From Garcia nutans (lineage: Eukaryota; Streptophyta; Magnoliopsida; Malpighiales; Euphorbiaceae): DNA of 64,000 nt. Where the stretch lies: NCBI GenBank assembly GCA_947685225.1, contig CANTUV010000062.1, positions 17,752,501 to 17,816,500 on the forward strand, written 5' to 3'. Made by a program: the position numbers and the translations under genes. Below, in pieces: positions 1 to 10,352 of this stretch (position 1 is the stretch's first letter; each line of letters starts with the position of its first letter). The notes under the pieces are model-generated. The model ran no database searches. It saw only the letters and a list, made by a program, of their open reading frames with translations, and was not told the DNA's origin.

Positions 1-745
1 TCGAAATAGAAGGATGATTTAATCCATAAAACATATTACTAAGTTCAATAATTTAAGTTACTGACTCAATATCAAAACAAATGATAGAAGCATTTAAAAG
101 AAAATATGGTAATAACATTGTAAATATAATCAAATCAAAGATTTATAATCAAACCTCCGTTCGTTGGTTCCTCCACAATTGGCTTCTGGATGAACAATGA
201 TAAAGGCAATGTTGCTGCCTTTGATGATTGCTTCTTATTGCTAATGTCTCTTGCTTCTTAGGGTTTATATCCTCTTTTTTCCTCCTAAGTCAGAAGTCCC
301 AAGTTTAGCTCAATAAAAGCAAATTTTTGATCCCTTAATTCTGTGTTTTAATGTGGTATTTGTAGGAAAAATCACAAACCTACTCTTAATTGTCTAAGGA
401 AACTAAAACTAATTAGGAAAAGAAACTAAACCAAATAGAATTTGGTTTCGGAAGAAACTACATTGGAAAATTACGCTGGCAAAAAAACTTTTGCGGGCAA
501 AAACTACGAGAATTGCAAGCGAATAACTGGGCAGGCCAGTGGCATATTCACTTTCGTAGTCGATTTTTCCATCGCCGATTTTTATTTATTTACTTTTAAC
601 TTTACTAATATTTCCATTTTTATTTTTATTAAAAATTATAAATAATAAATACTAAAATAAATATTATTTAATTAAAATACCACAAAAATTATTTTTCACT
701 ATAAAAAATATAGGACCAGACTGGGTCAAAAATTAAGGGTCTACA
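1..745 (-). repeat. LTR-C fragment (Tat/Ogre-type LTR), cut by the window edge
   Basis: This matches the right-hand part of the LTRs at 41219-43416 and (inverted) 36838-39095. It has the same GTTGGTTCCTCC...TGGATGAAC block near 160-200, the AAACTAAACCAAATAGAATT-type block near 430, and the terminal GGTCAAAAATTAAGGGTCTACA at 722-745. On the minus strand it reads TGTAGACCC..., the canonical LTR start. The sequence immediately right (746) is in-frame copia coding sequence, so 745/746 is an insertion boundary. The rest of this LTR lies left of the window, so solo LTR and complete element cannot be told apart. Short open frames inside it are not genes. Confidence 0.8.
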
Positions 746-1355
746 GGATCACTACTTTACTTAACTGCCTCTAGACCCGATATAATATATAATGTATGTT
801 TGTGTGCCAGATTTTAATCTTGTCCTAGGGAATCCCGTTTGAATGCTACCAAAAGAATTTTGAAATACTTGAATGGTACATTGCACTTAGGACTTTGGTA
901 TCCTAGAAATACAGCATTTGACATTTTAGGTTTTTGGAATGCAGACTATACTGGTAGCATATTAGATAGAAAGTGCATGACCAGTGCATGCCATTTTCTT
1001 AGCGATTGCTTGGTTTCTTGGTTTCTTGTTTTAGCGATTGCTTGGTTTCTTGGTTTAGTAAGAAGCCGAATATGTTGCTGCATGTTTTTATTCTAACACT
1101 AGTGATTGATTATGGAAAAGTGTTTGATCATATTCTTATTAAGTGTGATAACACTAGTGCCATTAACTTATTTAAGAATGCCATTCAACACTCTAGGTCT
1201 AAACATGAAGATATTAGGCATCACTTCTAAAGAGATAATGTTCAAAATCAAAATGTTGTCTTAGAATTTATAGACACTCAAAATCAACTTGCCGATATCT
1301 TTACAAAACCATTGAATAAAGATAGACTAAACTTCATAAACATAACTCGAGAATG
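746..1355 (+). pseudogene. Ty1/copia (SIRE-like) reverse transcriptase C-terminus and RNase H remnant
   Basis: The frame opens at 746 with GSLLYLTASRPDI, the conserved end of copia reverse transcriptase. It continues through ATKRILKYLNGTLHLGLWYP, a DADY-like motif (here NADY) and DRKCMTSACHFL. After a duplicated LVSWF-like stretch comes CDNTSAINL...QHSRSKHEDIRHHF and NQLADIFTKPL, the end of copia RNase H. Stops (for example TAA at 815-817) and frameshifts around 1000-1080 break it. The 5' part of the polyprotein is lost at the LTR-C boundary. In the family this module degrades the RNA template during reverse transcription. The downstream extra ORF supports the SIRE/Maximus branch. Confidence 0.88.
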
Positions 1356-1978
1356 ATTGATGGAACCTCCTTGAATGAATAAACCATGTATTGTGTTAAA
1401 TATTGATATGTATATAAGGTTTTATCATTAATTAGAATCATCAATTTTGATCATAAATTGTTCATACAAAATTTTATTTCCTTTTATTCTTTCTATTTTT
1501 CTTTTCTTGATTAGTTTGGTCATCCTGACCTATATCGCGGTTGCGAGTCTAGTGGTCTGTTTGATCCTAGATAAACCTTCTGTGAGCGATCGGGCAGTTA
1601 GGATGGATAATAGTGAGAATTTAAAAAGTCTCAACTATTATAGGTTTTCTTATAGGTAGCAAGCATCCCACCATATCTAATGGTCGCACCGTGGTCGTTC
1701 ACAGGCATCCTTATGCAAAAAATGGTTGCATACTGTATACTCTGCACAACATTTTCTAACCATTAGTGGTCTATCAATTTTCATTTTTCACTCTCTAATA
1801 GCTAGAAATGGCTAGTTTTCCAAAATTTCTCTATTTAAATGCACTAAGCTTTAGTTACATACTTCTTTTATCACTCCCATCTTCTAAACATAACCTCAAA
1901 ATACTAAACTCATCTTAAAACCATTCTCATCTTAAAACACACTATGTTCTTTTGTCTCTTTCTTCTCTCAAATATCAC
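1356..1978. other. Spacer between copia pol and the extra ORF
   Basis: AT-rich sequence between the end of the copia RNase H remnant and the start of the extra ORF. SIRE-type elements have a long spacer here. I see no open frame with recognisable homology, only scattered GCGATCG-like stretches (about 1588) that recur in the copia LTR near 10687. Confidence 0.5.
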
Positions 1979-3381
1979 ATGTCTCCTAAGAAGAAGATCC
2001 CATTAAAAGGAAAGAGAAAAGGGAAAAAGCCATTGGGTATTGTCATTAGGGATCAACAAGAAGATCCTCCCTCTCCTCCATAGCATAGAAGATGTGAGAA
2101 AATTCACAAACCTCATCACCAAACCACTGAAGAATATATTAGATATGCCTTGCTTAAGACGAAGAAGATGGAGGGAACAAAAAACCCCTTTAGAGGAATG
2201 CTAATAGCACTCAACATCAAGGAAGAAAATGATAGATTTCTAGATGTTCTTGGGTGGAGAAAATTTATTTTTCCTTATGAGATAGGATACCCTAGCTTGA
2301 GCAAAGAGTTCTTGATATCCCTTCAAATAGAAAAGAGTGATAACTCTACCTTAGGTTGGTATGAGATTAGATTTAAGTTATTTGATCAATACCTTGCCTT
2401 AACCTTAAAAGATTTTGCAAAAATTTGGGACTTTCCAACTGGTGGAACCACACCCTACAATGATACAACCTTTTCAAACCAGACCCTCTCTACCTTTTGG
2501 CAAAAATTTCTGTAGAAAAATCCTTTATGAAGGAATCTAAGGCTAGACATAATAAATCACTCACTCATTGGATGCTTCATAGGATTATAACCTACACCAT
2601 CCACCAAAGGGATTATGGAAATGAAAAAGTCACCAAAAGGGACTTGATTTTCTTTTATGCTTTCACTCACATCATACCCATCAACACACTCAAATTCTTA
2701 GTAGATACATTCTATCACCATGCAACCATAAAGTCTAAAACCTTCTTTCTTTCCTCACATATCACTCAAATAGCTAGGCACTTGAATTCATTGAATGACA
2801 TAAACCTAGCTACCTTGAGAAATCCTTTTGAACTTTCTTCTAGTGCTATCACAATGGAGTACCTAGAACATGCTGGTTGTGTTAGAAAAATTGATGGCAC
2901 ATATGTATATTTCTTTGGGAAAAAGGGTGTAGTTGATAGGCACAAAAAGAGGCCTAGATACACCATTGAAGGAGAAGGATAATCCATGGAGGTTGCTATG
3001 AAAATGCCTCACAAACCCTCTACCTTCAAGTCCAACAAAATTGGCTCTCCAACCAATCTCATCCTAAAAGCCATCAAATCTCTTTCCCAGTAGTTCTCTC
3101 ACTTTAAAAGGGATGTGTCTAAGAGATTTAAGCACTTGAATAAGAAAATTGATCTTCTATCCCTTATGCATCATGACCTATATGATATGCAAGGCAAGAT
3201 GGAGTTGCCTCAATGTGATATAAAAGAATAGGATGTGAGTGATCATCAAGAAAGCCATTTTGAAGAAGAATTCTTAGAAGATGGTGATAGCTCTAGCACT
3301 AGCAGTAGTGTGCGTCCTCCTCTTAACAAAGGCAAGGCCCCAATGGAAGAAGAGGAACCAGAGGATGAAGATCCTGATTAG
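1979..3381 (+). pseudogene. Extra 3' ORF of SIRE-type copia element (PTP/Athila-ORF-like), broken
   Basis: The ATG at 1979 starts a basic N-terminus (MSPKKKIPLKGKRKGKK) typical of the protein encoded downstream of pol in SIRE-type elements. A stop follows after about 34 codons. The frame resumes around 2150-2515 with DRFLDVLGW, YPSLSKEFL and RFKLFDQYLALTLKDFAKIW, then 2520-2982 with THWMLHRII and VTKRDLIFFYAFTH. These resemble the putative plant transposon protein / Athila ORF1 domain. The C-terminal part (2983-3381) is charged, possibly coiled-coil, ending in an acidic EEEEPEDEDPD tail, and holds stops near 3092 and 3229. It has been called env-like in SIRE1, but no signal peptide or membrane segment is visible here, so its role is unknown. 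Confidence 0.7.
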
Positions 3382-3625
3382 ATCTCTCTTTTTCATTATT
3401 GCTTTATTTTCTGTTTCTTTGCATGTTTCTAACTTGTGTTTTTGTTGCTCTTTCTTTGTTTCTAGTCCTCTTGTACTTCATGTTTCATGAATGATCTTTC
3501 ATTTTTAATGACTTAATCTCCTTTTATATTAATGCTTTTGTATTTCCTTTTTCTTTTTGCCTTTGACAAAGGGGGAGAGCAAGCAATGATTGAGTAAATA
3601 TTCAAATGATTAAGTTTTAGATAAT
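3382..3625 (+). other. Copia 3' untranslated region with polypurine tract
   Basis: T-rich sequence follows the extra ORF. TTTGACAAAGGGGGAGAG at 3562-3579 is the polypurine-type motif typical of SIRE-like 3' regions. The last five bases, ATAAT (3621-3625), are the left target-site duplication of the inserted LTR-B. The host sequence resumes at 10353. Confidence 0.65.
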
Positions 3626-3784
3626 TGTTTAGATCATTTCTATACTTGTTTTTAGTATGATTTTTGTGTGTTTTAGTTAATATTTTAATTGATTTTTGTT
3701 TTATGTTTGTTTAAAGTGTTGTTTTTTAGGTTTAGGTGCAAAAACACCCTTGGAAGATCAAAATAGTGCAAGAAAAGCATGAAC

Positions 3785-4380
3785 CAAGCAAGACATGGCC
3801 AAGCCAAATCAAGCTTGGCCGTGTTCCTCAAAGATTAAAGTTGGCAGAGCTTGACACGGCCAAGAGACATGGCCAAGCCTCTGGCCGTGTCTCATTCAAG
3901 GAGCAAAACCAAAGAACAAAGCAAAGAAAGAGCAAAAAACACATGACACGGCCAAGCCAAGAACAAGCTTGGCCGTGTCCCACCTTGAGACAAAGAAGAG
4001 AAGGAAAATAAGCAAGCAGAAGCAGACACACCCAGTGACACGGCCAAGCCTCTGGCCATGTCACATGACACGGCCAGCATGCTTGACCGTGTCCCAATTC
4101 ATGCCAAAGCTAAGTGGAGCAAGCAAAGAAGGAAAGAAAAGAAGCAAAAGCGAACATGCTCATGTGACACGCTTGGCCGTGTCACCCCTTGAACCAAAGA
4201 AAAGAAAGAAAGGAGAAAAAGAGCCAGTGAGGGACACGGCCAGAAGCTTGGCCATGTCCCATGGAAAATCAAGAGACACGGCCAAGCCACTCTTGGCTTG
4301 GCCATGTCACCTCATGGAAAGACAAACAAAGAATAAGAGACACGGCCAAGCTACTCTTGGCTTGGCCGTGTCACACCAAA
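3785..4380 (+). repeat. Array of GACACGGCC/GGCCGTGTC hairpin modules
   Basis: About eight hyphenated inverted repeats occur, each with arms like GACACGGCCAAGC and GCTTGGCCGTGTC around a loop of about 4-12 nt, separated by purine-rich linkers (AAAGAAAAGAAAG type). Clear examples are at about 3943-3980, 4230-4260, 4273-4313 and 4337-4376. Several arms show ACATGGCC in place of ACACGGCC, as expected from CpG decay. Related arrays occur at 13510-13870 and 16495-17015, in the Tekay-1 LTR (9095-9330), and in the Tat elements (35160-35370, 44480-44910). Open frames across the array are by-products of the repeats. Confidence 0.85.
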
Positions 4381-5259
4381 TATATTTGATTTCTTTTGAA
4401 CAAAGTGGGGAACAATGCCTTGTGCTTGCCAAAAGAAATACTAAACAAAGAATTAGTGGGGAACAAAGTGAAATGGTGTGAGTTGGAAGGCATGGGTGTT
4501 GATTTTTGAATGAATTAAAAGGAGAGGAAGAGGAAAATGGAGGGAGTTCTTGGTTGTTCTTCAATAATTTTTGCAAAAAAAACATGGGAGAGGGAGAGAG
4601 TGACACTCTCCCTTGTCCCTTCATCTTCATTTCCATTTCCATCCTTTCCACCTTCTCCATCTTCCATTGATAAGATCTTTGAGGTTCTTTGGGATAAATT
4701 GAGTTAACAAGTTCTTGAAGGTTGAAGAAGCTTCATTGAAGGGATTGGTGACTTGAGAAAGCTCCATTCCATCTTCCAAAGGCATATCCATTGAAGGTTG
4801 GTGACTTAAGAAAGCTCCATCCAAAGGTTTGGTGACTTGAGAAAGCTCCATTCCACATTGCAAAAGGAAATCAACCATTGAAGAGGGCTTGAGTGCTTCA
4901 TCAAATACATCAAGTGGAGCTAGTGGGAAGACTAGTAACCCTACTCTTGGCATCTTCACAAGGGGTTTTTCTATTCTCTCTTTTAATTCATTTCTATTGT
5001 TGTTGTTGTATTAAGAGATTGATATTGCAATGAACAATTTGTATTTGTTTTATATTGAGTTGAATGAGTGTTTTAAATTGATGATGTTGAACTAAATACC
5101 CATGCCTAGGGTTTGTAGCATATTTGGTTGAATGCTTTGATTTGATATTTACATTGATGTTCCTTGTTGATTGGTTGGTTGTATTGTATTAAATGCTAGG
5201 TTAATAGATTAGCTACCTATTAATCTTTGAATATTGGATGACGGACCGAGAGGTGAAAT

Positions 5260-5280
5260 CCGATATCGGAACTATATAAT
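5260..5280 (+). promoter_or_regulatory. Candidate LTR-B core promoter (TATA-like)
   Basis: The palindrome CCGATATCGG (5260-5269) is followed directly by ACTATATAATCG, a plausible TATA box. The same block occurs in the solo LTR at about 17907-17928 and, altered, in the minus-strand fragment near 29870-29890. Its position about 1.6 kb into a 2.1-kb LTR fits a U3/R boundary. There is no direct evidence of a transcription start. Confidence 0.3.
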
Positions 5281-5595
5281 CGACCACCCTATGAATGAAT
5301 TAGAAATATAAGTTCTAGGGTTTTGTTAATTTGGTAATGTAAAAGAATTGGTCATTGTTAATTCATGAATGTGAGAACTAATGGATTGGTAATTGACTAA
5401 TTAACCTTAAGGAACAAATTAATTACAAGGTTATGTTAATGGATAATTGAGAATTGAGCTTTGATTGAATGGACCTATGACTCTAGGCACCTTCCCAAGA
5501 ATCGATTTGATCTTGTACAACCATCACACACAAATCTACGCACGTTAATTTTAGGTTTTAATTATTCTCGCACAATCCCAACACAACAAACTTCC

Positions 5596-6287
5596 TGTAA
5601 CACCCCCACACCCAATACATACACACTACATACACCACAATGTAGTATACATGTATCGAATATAGGAATGCGACGGATTTTATTAACATTCAAAACATTA
5701 TAAATAATACCATCATCTTTCTCATATACATTACAGAAAATAAGTCATCAATTTGTAATATAAAACAAAATAGATATATAAATACATTTAGTTAATACGC
5801 AGCGGAATATAGAAAATATTTACATATATGAAAGCATTTGAATACGTATTTACAATTATACATATATTTACATTATAAACAATATTTACAAAATATGAAA
5901 GAGTTATACATGATTGGCAATTCTTCTCTGATCTTTAAGTTCCCAAAATCAACTCTTCAACATCTACTCTCACTCGGTCTCGAAGAGCTCTCGGGTTCAA
6001 CTCTATCAACTCTATCACCTGCGCGATTAAACACTATCGCGCTAAGCCAAGGGCTTAGTAAGACAATTCAAGCTAATGTTATGCTTTAGTGCAATGCAAT
6101 GTTTCACATTTGTATTAATAAATCAACATTAATGATACACACTCAATCAATAAAGATCATACTCAACAGACAATATTCCGTGAATAGTCCATTTCATCAT
6201 TTAAGTAATATTAACATTTCATTACATTAGAACATCATTTATGATATACATAAAACCTAGACACCTATGGGCCCATCAAGTATTTAA
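5596..6287 (-). repeat. Tekay-1 3' LTR remnant
   Basis: This equals the first 692 bp (plus-strand view) of the LTR at 7695. Identity stops after AAGTATTTAA at 6287, where gag sequence begins. It contains the conserved double stem-loop at 6021-6058. In element sense the missing part is the 5' portion of the LTR, including U3, so this end could not re-create a complete LTR. Confidence 0.9.
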
Positions 6288-7525
6288 ATCTCCTGCATCA
6301 CATATACCCTTTGGGAAGACCCAACCTCCTCTGGTCTACTCTCTCTGGATGTAGAACCTCCTCTAGCACTGAACCCAGATCTGCCTCCTCTGTTGACACC
6401 TCTGCCTCCTCGACCTCCCCTCACACTAGGTCGAGAAGATGCAGTATCTACTGACATCCGCTCCTGTCTCTCTGGACAATCTCTAATAAAATGCTCAGGA
6501 GATCCACATCTGAAGCACACAGCTGATCCACTATACCTCCAACAAGCACCCCTATGTGATCCACCACACTGAGCACACACAGGTAGAGCGGATCTCTGAG
6601 TCACTGGGGTCGGAGCACTCGCCACTGGAGCTGTAGGTCTAAATCTCTGCCTCTGAAACTGCACTGACCTACCAGTTGGCCTCTGACTCCTACTGACCCG
6701 AGGAACAAAGCTTCCTTTACCTCTTTTAGCAGATGAAGACCCTGCCTCAAACTGGGGCCTTCTAACCCTGACCTCTTCCTCAGAAGCAGCTACAATAACT
6801 TGAGCTCGCTCCACACTTCGAGCTACTGCTACAAGCTGGGAAAAATCATGATATCTAGATCCAGCCACTAGACACATGATAGAGCGCTTCAATCCCTCCT
6901 CAAATCTCCTGCATCTATCTATCTCATCAGCTATAATGCCCCCAGCATAATGGCTCAATCTAATAAACTCAACCTCATATTCAGTTACAGTCCTGCTGTC
7001 TTGTTTCAAGCTCAAAAACTCCATCTTCTTCATGTCCTTATACTCCCTCGGAGTATACTTCAATTCAAACTCTCTCAAGAAATCAGCATAAGACAAGGTT
7101 GGTGGATCATCCATAGAATGGGGCACTGTCTTCCACCAATCGTATGCATCCTTCTGTAGCAAAGATCTTTCATAATCAAACTTTTCCTCTGGGGTGGCTT
7201 GCAACTGAATAAAAATCATCTGTACTTTATCAAGCCATTGCTCCGCTACAGCTGGATCAACAGTACCAAGGAAATCCTCTGCTCCATACTTCCTTAGTTT
7301 ATCATAGTGCCTCACTGATACCACAGGCTGAGGGGGTAGTGGTTGCACTGGTGTTTGCCTCAAAGCCTCTACCACATGCCTAAGCCAAGCTGGTGGAACC
7401 TCCTCACCAACTGGTCTCCCTGACACCGAAGCAGGTGCCTCCCCAGCACTATCAACTCTAGCTCTATCCTCCGGAGCTACACTCTCCTCACTACCCTCAA
7501 CTGACTGACGCAAATGAGGATCCAT
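6284..7525 (-). CDS. gag: Tekay-type Gag polyprotein (intact frame, 413 aa)
   Basis: The start is the ATG at 7525-7523 (MDPHLRQ); a GTG directly upstream is less likely. Residues about 75-250 form the Ty3-type capsid domain (YGAEDFLGTVDPAVAEQWL, FDYERSLLQKDAYDWWKTV, EFELKYTPREYKDMKKMEFL). A basic, Arg/Ser-rich linker leads to a CCHC zinc knuckle (CFRCGSPEHFIRDC), with a second Cys-rich CAQCGGSHRGACW just before it. Gly/Arg repeats follow near the C-terminus. Gag packages element RNA in cytoplasmic particles. The frame is uninterrupted and its stop codon comes from the joined LTR sequence, exactly where protease would begin. It is the only undisrupted gag in the window, but expression is not shown. 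Confidence 0.85.
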   Translation of the reverse strand: MDPHLRQSVEGSEESVAPEDRARVDSAGEAPASVSGRPVGEEVPPAWLRHVVEALRQTPVQPLPPQPVVSVRHYDKLRKYGAEDFLGTVDPAVAEQWLDKVQMIFIQLQATPEEKFDYERSLLQKDAYDWWKTVPHSMDDPPTLSYADFLREFELKYTPREYKDMKKMEFLSLKQDSRTVTEYEVEFIRLSHYAGGIIADEIDRCRRFEEGLKRSIMCLVAGSRYHDFSQLVAVARSVERAQVIVAASEEEVRVRRPQFEAGSSSAKRGKGSFVPRVSRSQRPTGRSVQFQRQRFRPTAPVASAPTPVTQRSALPVCAQCGGSHRGACWRYSGSAVCFRCGSPEHFIRDCPERQERMSVDTASSRPSVRGGRGGRGVNRGGRSGFSARGGSTSRESRPEEVGSSQRVYVMQEI

Positions 7526-7674
7526 CACAACCTATTTCTGCAAACACAGCATAATATATCTTATTAAAGATTAGAGACTGCCAATCCGAAACATGTATGT
7601 TATTCAAAAATTCACTTTTTAAGTAAAAATATTCTTTTTCTTATACGTGACCTAGGTTGAGAATCTCAAACCTA

Positions 7675-7687
7675 GGCTCTGATACCA
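7675..7687 (-). other. Primer-binding site (tRNA-iMet), Tekay-1
   Basis: On the minus strand it reads TGGTATCAGAGCC, complementary to the 3' end of plant initiator methionine tRNA. It lies 7 nt inside the 5' LTR end (7695). Minus-strand DNA synthesis would start here. Confidence 0.92.
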
Positions 7688-7694
7688 AAACAAT

Positions 7695-10210
7695 TGTAAC
7701 ACCCCCACACCCAATACATACACACTACATACACCACAATGTAGTATACATGTATCGAATATAGGAATGCGATGGATTTTATTAACATTCAAAACATTTT
7801 AAATAATACCATCATCTTTCTCATATACATTACAAAAAATAAGTCATCAATTTGTAATATAAAACAAAATAGATATATAAATACATTTAGTTAATACGCA
7901 GCGGAATATAGAAAATATTTACATATATGAAAGCATTTGAATACGTATTTACAATTATACATATATTTACATTATAAACAATATTTACAAAATATGAAAG
8001 AGTTATACATGATTGGCAATTCTTCTCTGATCTTTAAGTTCCCAAAATCAACTATTCAACGTCTACTCTCACTCAATCTCGAAGAGATTTCGGGTTCAAC
8101 TCTATCAACTCTATCACCTGCGCGATTAAACACTATCGCGCTAAGCCAAGGGCTTAGTAAGACAATTCAAGCTAATGTTATGCTTTAGTGCAATGCAATG
8201 TTTCACATTTGAATTAATAAATCAACATCAATGATACACACTCAATCAATAAAGATCATACTCAACAGACAATATTCCGTGAATAGTCCATTTCATCATT
8301 TAAGTAATATTAACATTTCATTACATTAGAACATCATTTATGATATACATAAAACCTAGACACCTATGGGCCCATCAAGTATTTAATACGATATTCAGAA
8401 TTCAGAGTTACTGCTTTGGTTCATAAACACCATTATCAAGCCTGTAGGCAACATATACATATATATCTCTATCCATGGATAGCGTAACAGACCCAGTCTC
8501 TTGGATCATCAACTCATCTAACTCGAGGAGATCCTCAACCCGGCAAGACTGTTACAAATCAAATATCTCATAATATCAATTATCATAGTGTAACAGACCC
8601 AGTCTCTTGGACCTCAATTCAACTCAATTTGAAGAGATCCTCAACCCGGCAAGACTATTACCTTTCATTAAATAGGCATGCCTCCAAAAACAAGAACTCT
8701 GAAACTGAATAACATATTAAACATACAATTATTTCATTATTCTCTTTATTAAACTCTTTCTCAATTCTCCTCATCAATTAGGCAAACATGCCATATATCA
8801 TTCAATTGAATCATCATAGCATCTTTGATATAACATTTCAATATACATTACTCATGAAACACATTACCATTCACAATGCATAACATAACATTGTTCAATC
8901 TCAACAATGCAATTAGGGCAAAGAACAATCTACATCATTCATAGTTTTAGGATCTTCCACATCCATTTGATTAGGGCATTCTTTGTTTGAAGTATGTTTA
9001 AAGTGTTTATGTTTAGGTTTAGGTACCAAAATACCTTTGAAGAATCATAACAATGCAATTAGAACAAAGAATAAAAACCCTAACCAACACATTTGAGGGA
9101 CACGGGCAGCCCACTTGAGGGACACGGCCAAACTTATGGCCGTGTCTCTCAACCTCAACTTGACAGTAAGCAACACGGGCAAGGGACACGGCCAAGCTTA
9201 TGACCGTGGCTCTCAACCAAAAATCACAGTAGCTAACACGGCTAGGGGACACGGCCGTGTCTCTCAAAAACCAATCCAACACGCCCAATTTTCCTTGGCT
9301 TGGTCGTGTCTCTCTTTGCTTTTTGCCGTGTCACCCATGAATTAAAACCCTAACATGCACAACTTTCCTCCAATTGCACTCCAACTCATCATACACAATA
9401 TAGCATGGTTCAAATGAATGGAAACAATGTTCTAAACACAAATTCATCACAAGAATCACTTCACAAAACATTCATAATACATTTAAACACAAAACATCTC
9501 AAAACCCTAAAACCAATATCCTTCTCCATCTTCCAAAATCAACATCCACCACTTCCAACAACAACACCTATTTAAACTCATAACTTAAAACCAATTTAAC
9601 ACTTAAAAACACATCACCACCACATCTTATCATCAATTCAACAAACCCTAATTAACTTCCAATACCACTTCAAAAGAATAAAGGAAATCAAAGGAAAGAT
9701 CTTACCTTAGTTAAAAACTTCTTGAATCAACACTTGATCACTTAATCTTCCTTCAATTTGAGCTCAACACGTCAAGATCCTCTCTTCACCTCTTGCTTTC
9801 CTTTGTCTATGGAGGAGCCGGCCACTACAACCAAGAAAAAGAGAAAAATGATGAAGAAACAAAGTCAATCCTTCTTTAAATCTCCACCATGTGATTCAAT
9901 TCAAGTAATTACCAAAACACCCTTATCCATATAACTAACCTCTTGTCTCTTATAAGCCCATCATAGTAATTTCACATATCCCATAAAAATATCTCTCTTC
10001 CATTGACTCTCCCTTTGACTTATGTATATGTTATATATATCATCATATAAACAACATATACACTTTTCTCTAAACCCTCTTTCTTTCCCAAAACACATAT
10101 ACATATACATTCTCTTCTCAATTTATTTTCTTAACACATAACATATACATTCAATCCAATTATAATAACAATATAACCAATACTTCTAGGGCATATATGA
10201 GGATATTACA
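7695..10210 (-). repeat. Tekay-1 5' LTR (2516 bp)
   Basis: It begins TGTAACACCCCCACACCC and ends GGATATTACA, with terminal TG/CA. It contains the conserved double stem-loop at 8120-8157 and a duplicated block of AACAGACCCAGTCTCTTGGA followed by a CTGTTAC- or CTATTAC-type end (8480-8665). At 9000-9345 a segment resembles LTR-B: GTTTAAAGTGTTTATGTTTA, then GACACGGCC hairpins including the perfect 14-bp palindrome GACACGGCCGTGTC at 9248-9261. The open frames at 9019-9345 are products of this palindromic segment. Confidence 0.9.
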
Positions 10211-10352
10211 CTTTCTCATTTAAATACTTGTCAATCAAGCAATTACGAACCACACCTTCTTGGGAAATGACCTTGGGGCAATCACCTTTGCTACAGCTAC
10301 CTCATATACTTGCGAGTGACGCTTTGTAGTAGTACTTAATTCGAGCGCAACA
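10211..10352 (+). repeat. Right end of solo LTR-B (U5 part)
   Basis: Continues LTR-B after Tekay-1. It matches 18241-18383 nearly base for base (TTGTCAATCAAGC, GACGCTTTGTAGTAGTACTT, GAGCGCAACA). It is followed by the ATAAT duplication and then copia sequence. Confidence 0.88.

Larger units (their letters stand above)
5596..10210 (-). mobile_element. Tekay-1: internally deleted Tekay/Del chromovirus
   Basis: It is bounded by TGTAACACC (5596) and GATATTACA (10210), with target duplications CTTCC (5591-5595) and CTTTC (10211-10215), one mismatch. The solo LTR-B at 18241-18245 shows the unoccupied site CTTCC in the same context. The order on the minus strand is: full 5' LTR (7695-10210), PBS (7675-7687), gag (7525-6284), then a direct junction into a 692-bp remnant of the 3' LTR (5596-6287). 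Protease, RT, RNase H, integrase and most of the 3' LTR are gone. The shared 692 bp of the two LTRs differ at only about 11 positions by eye, so insertion is fairly recent. Confidence 0.92.
3626..10352 (+). repeat. Solo LTR-B, interrupted by Tekay-1
   Basis: It starts TGTTTAGATC (3626) and ends GAGCGCAACA (10352), with a perfect 5-bp target duplication ATAAT at 3621-3625 and 10353-10357. Only 3626-5595 and 10211-10352 are LTR-B; the middle is Tekay-1. No internal coding sequence belonging to LTR-B is present, so this is a solo LTR left by recombination. It aligns over its length with the solo LTR at 16327-18383. The U3-like part holds the hairpin array (3785-4380). At 4745-4870 a motif GGTGACTTGAGAAAGCTCCAT is repeated three times. 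Confidence 0.9.

Noticed and set aside
1979..3381. Functional viral-type envelope gene
   Set aside because: Although SIRE-type 3' ORFs have been called env-like, I see no signal peptide, membrane anchor or cleavage motif, and the frame has several stops.
3736..4660. Several overlapping frames on both strands with RDTAK/LAVSP repeats
   Set aside because: They are translations of the palindromic hairpin array of LTR-B; mirror-image frames on both strands are expected from palindromes.
5838..8188. Two nearly identical 83-codon frames (5838-6089 and 7937-8188)
   Set aside because: They are the same stretch of the two Tekay-1 LTRs, on the strand opposite to element sense, without homology.
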